Below, piece after piece: positions 1 to 9,896 of a stretch of 64,000 nt of DNA. The stretch is from positions 312,501-376,500 of the forward strand of contig BLLK01000052.1 of assembly GCA_021927905.1 (NCBI GenBank), written 5' to 3'. How positions within the stretch are numbered: the stretch's first letter is position 1; the number at the start of each line of letters is the position of its first letter. This stretch comes from Chaetoceros tenuissimus. Taxonomy: Eukaryota > Bacillariophyta > Thalassiosirophyceae > Chaetocerotales > Chaetocerotaceae. The notes below the pieces were generated by a model, which was given only the letters and a program-made list of their open reading frames with translations, ran no database searches and was not told the origin of the DNA. The translations under genes were made by a program, and so were the position numbers.

Positions 1-398
1 TTGAGTGCAAAGTACTTTTTAGCTTGTGAAGAATCATTTTCCTCTACAGATTGCTTGATATGCTTGGAACTGGAAAAGCAACCGCAAAAGATGCTTGAAG
101 CAATGTGAGACGAAGACTCCTTCTTGAGTTTCCGAGTAACTCGATATATGTTGGAAATGGAACCAAGGCCAATCACTGCATCTTTATTGTAATAGTTCCA
201 TACATTCTTTCTTCCAATATCTCGATCTTGAATGTAGCGATTTTCAAAGCGTTTCAATTCACCTTTAGGAGACTCATCTGGTCCACAGCCGCAAGTTTTA
301 GATTTCGGATCTTTTGCACGAATCTCGCAACATGATTTGTAACTTGTAGTGCTATGAATTGAAGCAGGTATGGTGCTTCCTCTACTTTTAGCACTCAT
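1..398 (-). CDS. Protein kinase, N-terminal part (runs off the left edge)
   Basis: Read on the minus strand, an ATG at 398 opens a frame that stays open to base 1 (about 132 codons). The first 65 residues are polar and hold a small Cys/Gly cluster (CGCG). A kinase N-lobe then follows: a glycine-rich loop reading GLGSISNIYRV at about residues 75-85, a low-complexity Ser/Cys insert, and YFAL plus a codon starting AA at the window edge, where the beta-3 lysine (ALK) should be. The order loop, strand, Y-F-A-L-K fits CAMK-like or other Ser/Thr kinases of diatoms. Most of the catalytic domain lies outside the window, so the subfamily and activity cannot be judged. Confidence 0.75.
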   Translation of the reverse strand, partial: MSAKSRGSTIPASIHSTTSYKSCCEIRAKDPKSKTCGCGPDESPKGELKRFENRYIQDRDIGRKNVWNYYNKDAVIGLGSISNIYRVTRKLKKESSSHIASSIFCGCFSSSKHIKQSVEENDSSQAKKYFAL

Positions 399-746
399 TT
401 TTAATTGTACTTGTAGTATATATCTCACTATTTTATTTTATAGATGTGGGTCAACTGTTAATAATTGAAAACATTTGTAGATTCAAATGAATACAAATGA
501 ATGGTGAAGGGAGAATCTTCTCGATTCTCGAAGAAAAATGTGAAAGAATGTTTAGGGTTCTCATCAACGCAAAGATGACGTCATCCACGTCAACTTACTT
601 ACAAGACACGAAACGAAAAGTATCTTTTCTTTCGTATCTTTCACACATTGGCATATCCCTTACATCTTCTTTCATCTGTCCTTTTCTTTTGGGTAGATAC
701 CTAACAAACATTAATGCAAAGAAGTGTAAAGCCAGATAAATCAACC
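399..746. other. Intergenic, shared upstream region of two divergent genes
   Basis: AT-rich spacer between the kinase (minus) and the membrane protein gene (plus). It probably holds both promoters. I see no clear TATA box, repeat or RNA gene. Confidence 0.4.
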
Positions 747-1388
747 ATGAGTGAACAAGACCGTTTAATGTCAGGAATAGCAGCAGATGTCGATTTGCAA
801 AGAGTAGGATCGGCCTTATTATCCAAGATTCTCAAAACACGTCTTCAACGTAAAGCTAGATCGATCATTACATCTTGTTTGGAATTTCTCTTGACAGATT
901 TATCCATTGTGTATACAGCAGTGGGATATGAAGTACATAATGGGTTCACAAAATATCTCATGTTATTCAGTGTCGGTATGGCAGCCGTGTATGTAGTGAC
1001 ACTTGCGTTATTTCTATACATTCATGCTAGATGCTATGCTCCAAAGAAGGAAACTGCTCCGGATGCAGATGTGGAAGAAGCCTATGCAAAATCGAATACG
1101 GCACCGCCTTTTGTTGATGGTCTCATTGAACTCAAATATCCATTTAAATTCCGAGGTAAAGGTGTACTGTGGATGCTTCCGTACTTTGCATGGGCTGCAG
1201 GTGTATTTGTGGTATTGCTCATTGGGCTCTCTCTTTTACTTGTCAAAGATGAAGTTTCGAAGACGACAATGTCTGGTTTGGGAGCAGGGGCTTTACTCAT
1301 GTATCAGATCACCAGTGACTTTTCCGAGTATTGGGTATTGGCTCACAATCAACATGAAATTCAAGATGATCCTAGTCATATTGCATAG
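747..1388 (+). CDS. Multi-pass membrane protein of unknown function
   Basis: 213 codons from the ATG at 747 (MSEQDRL). An in-frame ATG at 714 would add 11 polar residues and is less likely. The chain has about four hydrophobic stretches: a weak one near residues 50-65 and strong ones near 75-97, 145-167 and 175-190. A cytosolic-looking loop rich in Lys, Glu and Pro separates the second and third. The last 20 residues are polar. I recognise no family signature, and no intron is needed. Possibly an endoplasmic reticulum or plasma-membrane protein; its function is unknown. Confidence 0.7.
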   Translation: MSEQDRLMSGIAADVDLQRVGSALLSKILKTRLQRKARSIITSCLEFLLTDLSIVYTAVGYEVHNGFTKYLMLFSVGMAAVYVVTLALFLYIHARCYAPKKETAPDADVEEAYAKSNTAPPFVDGLIELKYPFKFRGKGVLWMLPYFAWAAGVFVVLLIGLSLLLVKDEVSKTTMSGLGAGALLMYQITSDFSEYWVLAHNQHEIQDDPSHIA

Positions 1389-2289
1389 TTTGACAACACA
1401 AACACAATCTTTCAAATAGTCGCTATTGATTGCAAATAATTTACAAACCAGAACTTTAAAGCTCGCTGATTTTTGTTGTTTTAAAAAAGAAACTATGAAT
1501 TGAAAATGCATTTCATAGGATTGTAGACGATGTAAATGCAAAAGTAACGTACACTTTTAGAGCTTAGCTAGCTACTAATATCACATCCCCAATATGATTC
1601 CCCGAGTAGACTTGCTTAGCTTTCGAATCCACCACTTTAATCAACGGCTATCCCCAACAGATTCAGCTACTATCCCCAATTATAATAGTTGTAATGCAGT
1701 ACTTCTTTCCTTTGTTTTCTCAAAAATGATTTGTCTTGGAGCTACAGTCTAATAGATAATAACTCCCCAAGTTGTTTTAGAGCCAAGGCAATCTTGTACT
1801 TCCATAGCATCACATATCGTCCCTCTTCGAACATTTGTTGCTCTTTTAATTTATCGGCTCTAACTTTGATATCCATGAGTTTGATTGAAAAAAGACACTC
1901 GACTAGCTCTGATCTTTCTAGTCAATGCGAAAGATTAAACAAATGTATTTTTTAAAATTGCATATTATCTATAATTCATTGATAGTTTGCTCTCACCTTA
2001 CGCGATGTTCCTTCTTTTGAAAATTATAAAGCAACATTATGTTCAAGTGATGATTGCACAATCCAACTAAAACTTTAATTCCATCCATCGAAAATCATCT
2101 TTATAATGTCATTTTGTCCTAGAAATGTCATGCCCCATAAGTAAAAATGGTCTTACTTGAAGTTCTGTTGTCTACTCATGCATCTATTCTGCAAATCATC
2201 AAATCATCATCACAGTTCTTGCAGAGGGAACGCTACATAATAGATTGAAGAACATCGCCATTCTTTCAATCAAAGAATATGGAAGAAAC
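1389..2289. other. Intergenic, mostly featureless
   Basis: About 900 bases between two plus-strand genes. It contains a palindromic TAGCTAGCTA at 1565-1574 and one short minus-strand frame, described separately. Otherwise I see nothing in it. Confidence 0.4.
1742..1876 (-). pseudogene. Possible TPR-like fragment (44 codons)
   Basis: A minus-strand frame starts MDIKVRADKLKEQ and continues with an amphipathic stretch (EEGRYVMLWKYKIALAL) that resembles the first TPR helix pair of co-chaperone proteins, then stops. The frame is open about 18 codons further upstream and is preceded by TTGACTAG, a possible splice acceptor, so this could be a terminal exon. No matching first exon was found. It may be a remnant or chance; low confidence. 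Confidence 0.22.
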
Positions 2290-2613
2290 ATGAAGGCACT
2301 ACTAATACCAATTTCTTTGGCAGTTCAGGCTACATCGCTGGATCCATCAAAATTGAGTGGATGGCAACTGCGAAGGTAAGTCTTATGTAATGTGGAGTAA
2401 ATCTTGTTTGAAATGTAAATAGTCAGTGGTACTCTTTTTTGCTTCATCATATGTTTACTAATAGAAACTCCCTCTCACTTTATTGTTAGCTATTTGAAGG
2501 TTCTCAAAGATATCGAAATAGAACTTCATGAGAAAGAAGAGGCGAAACGAGACAGCTGTATTTCGAATAGGTTTCCAATTCAACGAGAAATAGAATTGAT
2601 ATGTCAGCCTTGA
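2290..2613 (+). CDS. Small two-exon gene, putative secreted 69-aa protein
   Basis: Exon 1 (2290-2375) starts MKALLIPISLAVQATS, which looks like a signal peptide. It ends at a textbook donor (CGAAG/GTAAGT). The 114-bp intron (2376-2489) ends with a TTTACTAAT branch-like sequence, a pyrimidine run and TATTGTTAG. Exon 2 (2490-2613) continues the frame (phase 2) for 40 codons to TGA, giving a basic/acidic helical segment (LKVLKDIEIELHEKEEAKR). Neither exon is long enough to stand out alone; the support is good splice sites plus frame agreement. No family recognised. Confidence 0.42.
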
Positions 2614-2718
2614 ATGAACCTTTTAAGGGTAACTTGCGATGCTCTAATTCCCGAGACACTCTGTACAATAACATGTAACATAAAAGAATGCAAATAGTCA
2701 TAAATATTTCTTTACAGT

Positions 2719-5700
2719 TTATCGATTGTAAACAGAAATCTGATAATCAATTTCATCTAGCGAAGTATCACAGCTAGACTCACTGATATAATTTGGATTC
2801 GTATAATCAATTGTATTGGAGAAATCATGATCTTCCCCATCTTGTCGTATTAAATCTTTGGTGATATTCAATAGCATACTACTATCATCAAATACTGATT
2901 TGGTAACATTAGTCATGTTTGTTTCATTTTGCATAGTTGTAGTGTCATTTGAAATGTATTCTACTTCAACTGCTTCATTGCAAGATTCGTCAAATGGAAG
3001 ATCTTCGTCTTCTTCTTCGATATGAGATATTCTAACTGCTGATGCAGTAGATGTATTCAAACTGTCTTCCTTTGAAGTGTCGACATCATCTGTTTGACCG
3101 CATACCATGTCTGAAAAGTTTGTAAGAGGCTTACTCAAAAATGATGGCTTGGGATACTGGCATCCGTCCTCCAACAAATTAGTTTGATCTGCATTGGAAT
3201 GATCGAGAGTTGTCTGATCAAAGATTGAATTGTCCATATCCATATCGAGTTCACTTGTTGTACTATTCATACTCTGATTTGTTTCTGGTGAAAGAGGTAT
3301 GACATGAACACGAGTTTTCAAGTCGCCCTTCCCATCAATAGAGATATTTTCTTCATCCATGGATGTATCAATAATCTCTAAACTATCACTACAATCATCA
3401 TATTGGTCATTGCCATGATCTACCGATGGTGACATGGAAGCAGGATCTGTATCTGCGGTTTGATTCACACACATTGGACTAGCTTCTACATCACTTGAAC
3501 GATTGGCAAGGAGAGCTTCCTTGATTGCCTCTGTCCCCCGCAAATGCTTTCTATTTCCATCATTGAGACTTGAACCAGACGTATCCGCATCGGAACTCAT
3601 AATCTTTCGAGCTAGGTCTTGAGCTATCGACAAATTTCTACCATTATCCTCTTCTTCGATGGATACATTGGACTTTGGAGATTCTACAGTTGGCTCGAAC
3701 TCTTTGTTCTTCCTTGCTCTTCTTTCCGCAATAATTCTATGAGCATTACTTACAGCAGAAGATGTAGCACTTGTGGTAGAATCTGATCTAGCAGAAGATA
3801 CATCTGAGAAAGCATCAGCACAATGGTTTCGAAATGTTTTTGGATCATTCGATTGTTGATCAGCATCAAACATTTCCTCTGCTTCTTTGTAGGTAATTCG
3901 AGGTTTCATCTTTGGTGATACAGGTGCGCTAGCCTCGAAAAAGGATGATTCTAGTGGTGTCCCTTGTGGGTCAAATAACATTTCACCAACATTTCTTAAA
4001 GAAGCATGACGATTTGCATGTACTGGTGTAGATTGAGAAGTAATTAAATCTCTAATATGACCTGGTCGTTGCTCTGGAGATTGTTCTGGACTCTCCATTT
4101 TGCTTGGTGAGTTTTGATAGGAAGCTGAATTCTCTAGTGCATGCTTGGAGACTTCATTTTGTCGAATAGGAGAAAGATCATCTGTAATGAAACTATCAAC
4201 AGCAGGTTCAGGTTCATCATAATTATCCTCAACAATGAAGCTGTCTACAACAGGTTCTGGTTCGTCATCTTGATCTTCAAATTCGAGGCTTTCTTCATAT
4301 TCATCATCAGGTCCTTCTTCATTGAGTAGTGATGAAGCCACTGATACAGAATCATTAAGCACTTCTTGCATTGGTAATATTTTCTCATCAATGTCCTCAG
4401 TAGGATTCTCTACTGTAATATCTTGCGAAGAAGCATTCAAACTATCATCCTTAGAGGTATTTTGAGTTGATCTTATGATCACAGGAGGTAGTGGAGGAAT
4501 ATCTTCTTCATCAAGTTGCTGAGGCATTGTTTGCTGAGGAATTTGTCTAGGAGGTGGTGGAGGAGGAGGCAAAATCTCATCACGATCTATATCTTCTTTC
4601 AACTTCATCCCATTTCCCGTCTTTGCATTTTCTTTCAAAGGCATAATTGGTTTCATCGGACTTTCATCAAAAACAGTTTCTTCAACTACAGGCTGGATAC
4701 GATTCTCGTTCTCTTCTTTTACTGGTAAAGGTTCTTTTGGTTCTGACATAGATGCCTTAGGTTTGACAATTGGAATCTTTACAATAGCTTCTTTTCGAGA
4801 CTTTGCTTTCATTAATAAATCTCTATCAATTCTTCTAGAGCGAATGCAGTAATCACCAATTGATGAACCCTCTTTCTTAGCGGAAGGTTTTGCAGTTTCA
4901 GCTTGCACTTTAAGTGAGGGTAATGGCGCGTTTGGTCTATCAGCTGTAGAATTCGAATCATGAATTTGATTTCTTCTTTGTCTACGCTTATGAATAAGTT
5001 TCTTCATTAGATGCGCCTTCATCTTGCCTGAAGTTGGTGTATTTGGTCTCTCCGCTTGAGACACTTCTGCTTGCTTCTTCTTCGAAATAGTATTTGAAAC
5101 AGATTTCTTTGCATTCATATTCACTTCCACCTCATTCATGGTAGGATCTGCATCAATAGAACCTGGTGTTCCACGAGTGGAAGGTGAATCAACTTCATCC
5201 CTATTTGGAGTCTTGACTCCCCATTTCCGAGTCACTTGTCCATCTTGTGCTTTCTTTTGAGCTGCAACCAATTCACTAGGCATTTTATTCTGCATACGAT
5301 TCATCATTCTCGCCCTTCTCGCAAATGCTTTCTGCTTATCATTTTCCAACTTACTTTGTAGAGTATTCTTTTGCTTTGGCATCGTAACTACAATCTGACC
5401 ATGTTTAGGAGACGCAACTCCAGATTCTCCAGTGGAAACTTTGTCTTCATTCTTGACATCAGATGAATTACTATGATTCAATGGATTGGAATCGCCTTGT
5501 ACAGAGGAAGATGGGGTACTCATGTGTGAATAAAACATTTGATTGGAAATATTCTGTTCTTGACTAGCATAACTTCCAGCAACTGCTCCATCTCCACTAC
5601 TTGCTACAGAAGTATACGCACTATTGTAACTATTGGGTGTCGGCGGCTGTGCTCCCAATCGTGCTGGAGTATGATTTGCCATGGGTGTCAATACTGATAT

Positions 5701-7059
5701 AGAATCATCATCTTTTTCCGACTGTCGTTCAGAAGATGCACAACTTGAATCTTCTTGTTGAGAAGTATGTGCATACTTTTGCATATTATGTCGTTTAATA
5801 GAGGATGGAGGCATAGGATAAGTATATCTTGGCGATTGTTGCTGTTTCTGTTTCCAAGACTGCCCATTTGCTGCAGAACTAAATGCTTTGATTCTATCAC
5901 TGATTTTGGAACGATTCGGAGTTCGCTTTATGAGATGCTGCGATGTTTCTTGCTGTAGTGTATTGTTCGCATTAGAAATTTCATTCTCAGGCTGGCTTGA
6001 AACACTATTAACACTCGCAACACTATTATCCATTAGTTCATCCATCGGCATTTCTTCCGCTTCTTCCTGCACAGTCTTTACCTGTTCCTCCACTTTCTTT
6101 TCAACCTTTTTCAAAGACACAGATTGAAATGCATTCACTCGTCTCGGAGACATGGAAACCGCATTCCGACTATAAACAGAATTGCCAGTATTCTTCTCAA
6201 AGGTTTGCAAATTCACCAAACCAATTTTTCCAACCTTTCGAGGTGACATGGACAATGCATTCCTTCCTTTATTTGTATTCTCTACAGGAAAAGATGACAC
6301 AGAAGCATTTCCATTATTTGCTATAGACTCTGATCCATCTCGTTGAAACTTGGACCCTAATGCAAGTTTCTTCGGAGACATACTCACTGCATTACGATTC
6401 CATTTCGTCTGAATCTTATTATCTTGTTCTTCACCTTCATCCTTTATCTTATTTTCTTCTACAGCATGTCTCGGCGGAGTAGTCATGGCCTGCACCAAGG
6501 CAAGGGTATGAGGCGCCCTTGTGATTGGTTTCAATTTACTCCGAAATTTCCAAGAAGGTGAACTGACAGTTATAGGCGATGAGCGAGGTATAGGACTTGT
6601 CCTTCCTAAATTCTGTATATAATTATTCTTGAATGAATTCTTGTGATGAGGCTTTTCCTTTTTGACTTCTTGTTTTGGTTCTTCTGGTGTGACGGGTACC
6701 GACTGTTCCGAGGTAGTCATTGGAGTACTGCTAGAAGTAGTAGCTGCTGCCAATGTACCTTTTCGTAAATCACTAAGGTTCCATTCGGCGACGTCTGTCC
6801 CTTCATCATCTTGTTTTTCATCTTTAGCCGTTCGTCTTCTCCATACATTGATGGCCATGGCATTTGTCTCCTCTTCATAACTCGAGTGACTCTTGGGTGT
6901 GTTGCTTTGCGTACTCGAAGTTACTTCTGTATTTTTTCTCTTTGTAAAAGCAGAAGGAGGCGTGACTGCTTTATTGTAGCCAATGTTATGAATGGAGCTT
7001 CGTTCCGCTTCAAGGTTCATGGCTCGAATGCGATCCTTGATGCTCATTGGCTTGTTCAT
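2719..7059 (-). CDS. 1446-aa Ser/Thr-rich disordered protein with repeated RNA(V/L)SMSP motif
   Basis: One long uninterrupted frame, start MNKPMSIKDRIRAMN. It is rich in Ser, Asn, Glu, Asp and Gln, with no globular domain I recognise. Three near-identical short motifs occur in the first quarter: RNAVSMSPKK, RNALSMSPRK and RNAVSMSPRR. The N-terminal DRIRAMN is echoed later by DRIKAFS. There is a basic segment around residues 570-610 (KQKAFARRARMMNRMQNK), a polyproline run (seven P) near residue 830, a repeated EPEPxVDSFI pair, and an acidic C-terminal third. Many SP/TP sites suggest a phosphoregulated scaffold, perhaps cytoskeletal or cell-cycle linked; that is inference. It is convergent with the small spliced gene at 2290-2613. 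Confidence 0.85.
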   Translation of the reverse strand: MNKPMSIKDRIRAMNLEAERSSIHNIGYNKAVTPPSAFTKRKNTEVTSSTQSNTPKSHSSYEEETNAMAINVWRRRTAKDEKQDDEGTDVAEWNLSDLRKGTLAAATTSSSTPMTTSEQSVPVTPEEPKQEVKKEKPHHKNSFKNNYIQNLGRTSPIPRSSPITVSSPSWKFRSKLKPITRAPHTLALVQAMTTPPRHAVEENKIKDEGEEQDNKIQTKWNRNAVSMSPKKLALGSKFQRDGSESIANNGNASVSSFPVENTNKGRNALSMSPRKVGKIGLVNLQTFEKNTGNSVYSRNAVSMSPRRVNAFQSVSLKKVEKKVEEQVKTVQEEAEEMPMDELMDNSVASVNSVSSQPENEISNANNTLQQETSQHLIKRTPNRSKISDRIKAFSSAANGQSWKQKQQQSPRYTYPMPPSSIKRHNMQKYAHTSQQEDSSCASSERQSEKDDDSISVLTPMANHTPARLGAQPPTPNSYNSAYTSVASSGDGAVAGSYASQEQNISNQMFYSHMSTPSSSVQGDSNPLNHSNSSDVKNEDKVSTGESGVASPKHGQIVVTMPKQKNTLQSKLENDKQKAFARRARMMNRMQNKMPSELVAAQKKAQDGQVTRKWGVKTPNRDEVDSPSTRGTPGSIDADPTMNEVEVNMNAKKSVSNTISKKKQAEVSQAERPNTPTSGKMKAHLMKKLIHKRRQRRNQIHDSNSTADRPNAPLPSLKVQAETAKPSAKKEGSSIGDYCIRSRRIDRDLLMKAKSRKEAIVKIPIVKPKASMSEPKEPLPVKEENENRIQPVVEETVFDESPMKPIMPLKENAKTGNGMKLKEDIDRDEILPPPPPPPRQIPQQTMPQQLDEEDIPPLPPVIIRSTQNTSKDDSLNASSQDITVENPTEDIDEKILPMQEVLNDSVSVASSLLNEEGPDDEYEESLEFEDQDDEPEPVVDSFIVEDNYDEPEPAVDSFITDDLSPIRQNEVSKHALENSASYQNSPSKMESPEQSPEQRPGHIRDLITSQSTPVHANRHASLRNVGEMLFDPQGTPLESSFFEASAPVSPKMKPRITYKEAEEMFDADQQSNDPKTFRNHCADAFSDVSSARSDSTTSATSSAVSNAHRIIAERRARKNKEFEPTVESPKSNVSIEEEDNGRNLSIAQDLARKIMSSDADTSGSSLNDGNRKHLRGTEAIKEALLANRSSDVEASPMCVNQTADTDPASMSPSVDHGNDQYDDCSDSLEIIDTSMDEENISIDGKGDLKTRVHVIPLSPETNQSMNSTTSELDMDMDNSIFDQTTLDHSNADQTNLLEDGCQYPKPSFLSKPLTNFSDMVCGQTDDVDTSKEDSLNTSTASAVRISHIEEEDEDLPFDESCNEAVEVEYISNDTTTMQNETNMTNVTKSVFDDSSMLLNITKDLIRQDGEDHDFSNTIDYTNPNYISESSCDTSLDEIDYQISVYNR

Positions 7060-8180
7060 CCTTTTATGTTTTTGTTGCCCTAGGTTGAGTGATGAAAATA
7101 TAAATATATATGTCGAAAGCAGTCAAAGAAGAATCCTTTTTTGAAAGAGGACTTTTTCTATCTCTGTTATGAGGCTGCAATGATTGGTTTACTTAGATGT
7201 CTAGATCAACTGCACATGTAAAATCATAAACTGATTATGTTGAATTGATACTACAAGTTATGCAATGAGAGCACAGTGCACCGTCAAAGTTGCTCTTCTG
7301 TTGCAAAAAGAGTCTTGCAAAACCATTCTTGCGACCAAGAATAATTTCATGATAATATTGGCTAAATTGGTAGGATTCTCTCATTTTTCTAATTTTGAGA
7401 TACGTATGACTGAATGATATGAAAGAATGAATAAAGATATTCTAGAATGAACTCATTACGTTCTCATAGTTCTGATTAATATAGAAGCTATGCACGAAGG
7501 GAATCTTTAAATGCAATAGAATACACAAAAGAAGAATATGGAAGATAAAGGAAGAGAACTTCCGTAATCAATCCCGTGAATATTAAATAAGCCAGTACAG
7601 TCAGCTCTACGATCCATATACCTACCGTTCGCGGCAAGAAGTGCTAACCCAAATTTATTTTATATTGTGTAGATTTTTTACTGTTGATTACAGCACTATA
7701 TTGAATAAGCACAAGGTGCAATTGCTCTTGGGAAGGTTGTGTGTGGCTCAAATTTTGGCTTTTAGCACAAAATGGAAGAAAAATCACCCATTTCCTGATA
7801 CGGCGAGCGATTGAAAACCAATAAAAAGTATAGTCATTGTTATAGTTACGTAGCTAGCTTTATAAAATGAACCTGTTATGTAGCTACGTACAAGCAAGTA
7901 CCAAATACTAACCCAACACGGTCAACTGTGAAAAAACGCTGGTAGGGTATATGCATCTGAAAGAATATGGAAAAAGGTATATGGATCGTAGAGCTGACTG
8001 TATTGTCTGTCTGTCCCCTCGTTTATAAGATGAATTCAGACTGAATGAAAGATTAATGTTTATATACTCTTTAAAAATAATAGCAGACAGCATTCACAAC
8101 TTTAGATTTAAATTCCTAGCTAGAGTGTATCAAAAAGTGAAGAAAAGAATATGCATTTGTAAGGTCAAAGTATATTCGGA
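7060..8180. other. Intergenic region hosting an inverted-repeat element
   Basis: About 1.1 kb between two minus-strand genes. The left 530 bases look featureless; 7594-8004 is an inverted-repeat element (separate entry). TAGCTAGC occurs at 7853-7860. Confidence 0.5.
7594..8004. mobile_element. 411-bp MITE-like element with 30-bp terminal inverted repeats
   Basis: The arms at 7594-7623 and 7975-8004 are reverse complements over 30 bases with one mismatch (for example TCAGCTCTACGATCCATATA against its complement). The homology stops sharply at both inner and outer edges. The inside is AT-rich, non-coding and has no transposase frame. I do not see a clear target-site duplication. This fits a short non-autonomous DNA element or a fold-back repeat; no second copy is present in this window. 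Confidence 0.55.
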
Positions 8181-9596
8181 CTACGATGTTGTCGAAGTGC
8201 TATTTCGATCTGCTGGATGTTCCGCAGCAGCTAGATACTGTTTGACGGCATCCACATAATCATTGACAATCTTTGACATTTGACTCGTAGTAAATGATAC
8301 ACCATTTGACGATTCTTGTTCAATCTCCTGCATGATTTGATCGTACAAATCATCTTCCTCACCATCTACTTCTTTGTTTTCATGTTGGACAATGGCGATA
8401 TCAATCAAGCATCGATTGCTGTCAGCAAGAATTAATGGTGTCTCTTCAGTAATTTCTTCTTCGCTTGAAGATATTTCAACGTCATAATTGTCTGTAATGA
8501 TTGCCTTCAAAGCTGCTAGTTTTGATACAATGGGATAGTGTTTGGTAATGATTCGTACTTCAAACCAAAGGTATAATCCCAAGAGATATAAGCCTTTTAG
8601 TAAATACGAAGCTCCATACATTTTGTCTGAAATAATACTCAGAACAGCATAATAGAAATTGTCAATACCAAATGAGAAAAATAGAAACAACACAAACACA
8701 AATGCTTGCATAGCAATGTCTTTTGTTGCTTCAAAATGAGTGCGACTTGTTTCTGTTAGATGTGGCTGAACTTCGAGATTGGTCATTGTCGGAGCTAAAC
8801 GAGAACGCTGATTGATTTCCTGTTCATCTCGAAATGTTTTAAAGATAATGAGAAACATTACCAATATTCCTAATAGAAATGCTCCTTCTACCAGTGGTAT
8901 AAACAATGAAACACCGGCGAAAGAGTTGTCCTGAGAATTGACCGAACATATTCCATAAAAATGGTTAGGTCCAACAGTTCCATTCCTGAATAAAGCATCA
9001 TAGTATCCAATTGCAATGAAAACAATTATTGTGTAAGTAAAAGCTTCAGTGAATGGCGAAATCTGCGCAACTCCGTAATATAGCCTAAGTAGAAAGTAAA
9101 CGCACAGCCACACACAACCTATCATATAAACTGTGTAGGAAAAGACATCAAGGAAACTTTGGACATGACAACCATAAGAAACATTGTTTTCGCTAGCTTC
9201 ATGCTCTGTTAAGATATCTCTCATATTACCATTGATGCCGGCTACAACATAATCTCCATTTATCACCATGCATGAAAAGACTAAAAAACGCATGATCCGA
9301 TAGTAAGTAGGTTGCTCCGTTTCTTTCTCGAGATATTTCTTTCTAGAAATTAGAATTAATAACAGGACATTGCATATAATAGATACTGCACTAGCTACAG
9401 TATATACAATAACTGTTCTTGATGCGTCAACCACATTCTCATCATCATGTTGATCTACTAGAATTCTGAACAAGCTTGGGTCGGAATCGTACAGCATGAT
9501 AGATAATTCGGCATCTTGATGAGTTCTCATAGTTTTATGTGGTAAATAGGTCCTGCACGCCTGCACGAGAGATAAACAGTGAACAGTGGAACCCAT
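8181..9596 (-). CDS. Seven-transmembrane receptor-like protein
   Basis: 471 codons from the ATG at 9596; a second ATG at 9530 (MRTHQDAE) is an equally plausible start. Hydrophobic segments: VIVYTVASAVSIICNVLLL, a second after YYRIMR, a third around YTVYMIGCVWLCVYFLL, a fourth (YTIIVFIAIGYY), a fifth (FIPLVEGAFLLGILVMFLI), a sixth (FVFVLFLFFSF) and a seventh (LLKGLYLLGLYLWFEV). A cytosolic loop lies between 5 and 6, and the tail is acidic. The layout is GPCR-like, but no class motif is obvious. A broken paralogue lies at 31670-33416 on the other strand. No intron is required. Confidence 0.75.
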   Translation of the reverse strand: MGSTVHCLSLVQACRTYLPHKTMRTHQDAELSIMLYDSDPSLFRILVDQHDDENVVDASRTVIVYTVASAVSIICNVLLLILISRKKYLEKETEQPTYYRIMRFLVFSCMVINGDYVVAGINGNMRDILTEHEASENNVSYGCHVQSFLDVFSYTVYMIGCVWLCVYFLLRLYYGVAQISPFTEAFTYTIIVFIAIGYYDALFRNGTVGPNHFYGICSVNSQDNSFAGVSLFIPLVEGAFLLGILVMFLIIFKTFRDEQEINQRSRLAPTMTNLEVQPHLTETSRTHFEATKDIAMQAFVFVLFLFFSFGIDNFYYAVLSIISDKMYGASYLLKGLYLLGLYLWFEVRIITKHYPIVSKLAALKAIITDNYDVEISSSEEEITEETPLILADSNRCLIDIAIVQHENKEVDGEEDDLYDQIMQEIEQESSNGVSFTTSQMSKIVNDYVDAVKQYLAAAEHPADRNSTSTTS

Positions 9597-9896
9597 CAAA
9601 AACACCTCTGTTCTCTCCCCTTCCTCCTTCCTCTCTATTATTTAATCTCTCTCAATCTGTACGTATGTACCGTAGCAGAAGTCGTTATCGTGTTCCGGGA
9701 TGGCTACTGTTGTCCTCTTCCGTCTGTCCTTCAGCGGTGACACTTTTGGATGAATGAAATGATAGATGAGCGGTCTGTGCGTGTGTTTACTATTGATAAT
9801 AGTGAGATAGACATCATCTTGAACGAAATTATAGACTTTTTCTGCGTGCTTTAAGCATATTGCTGTTGAAATAGTTTTCTCTAATAGCCAACAAAA
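9597..9896. other. Divergent promoter region
   Basis: 300 bases between the 7TM gene (minus) and the MYND gene (plus). It contains short CT-rich tracts (9610-9655). No distinct element recognised. Confidence 0.35.

Noticed and set aside
497-739. 80-codon plus frame before the membrane protein gene
   Set aside because: Upstream spacer; no motif, and it overlaps the likely 5' UTR.
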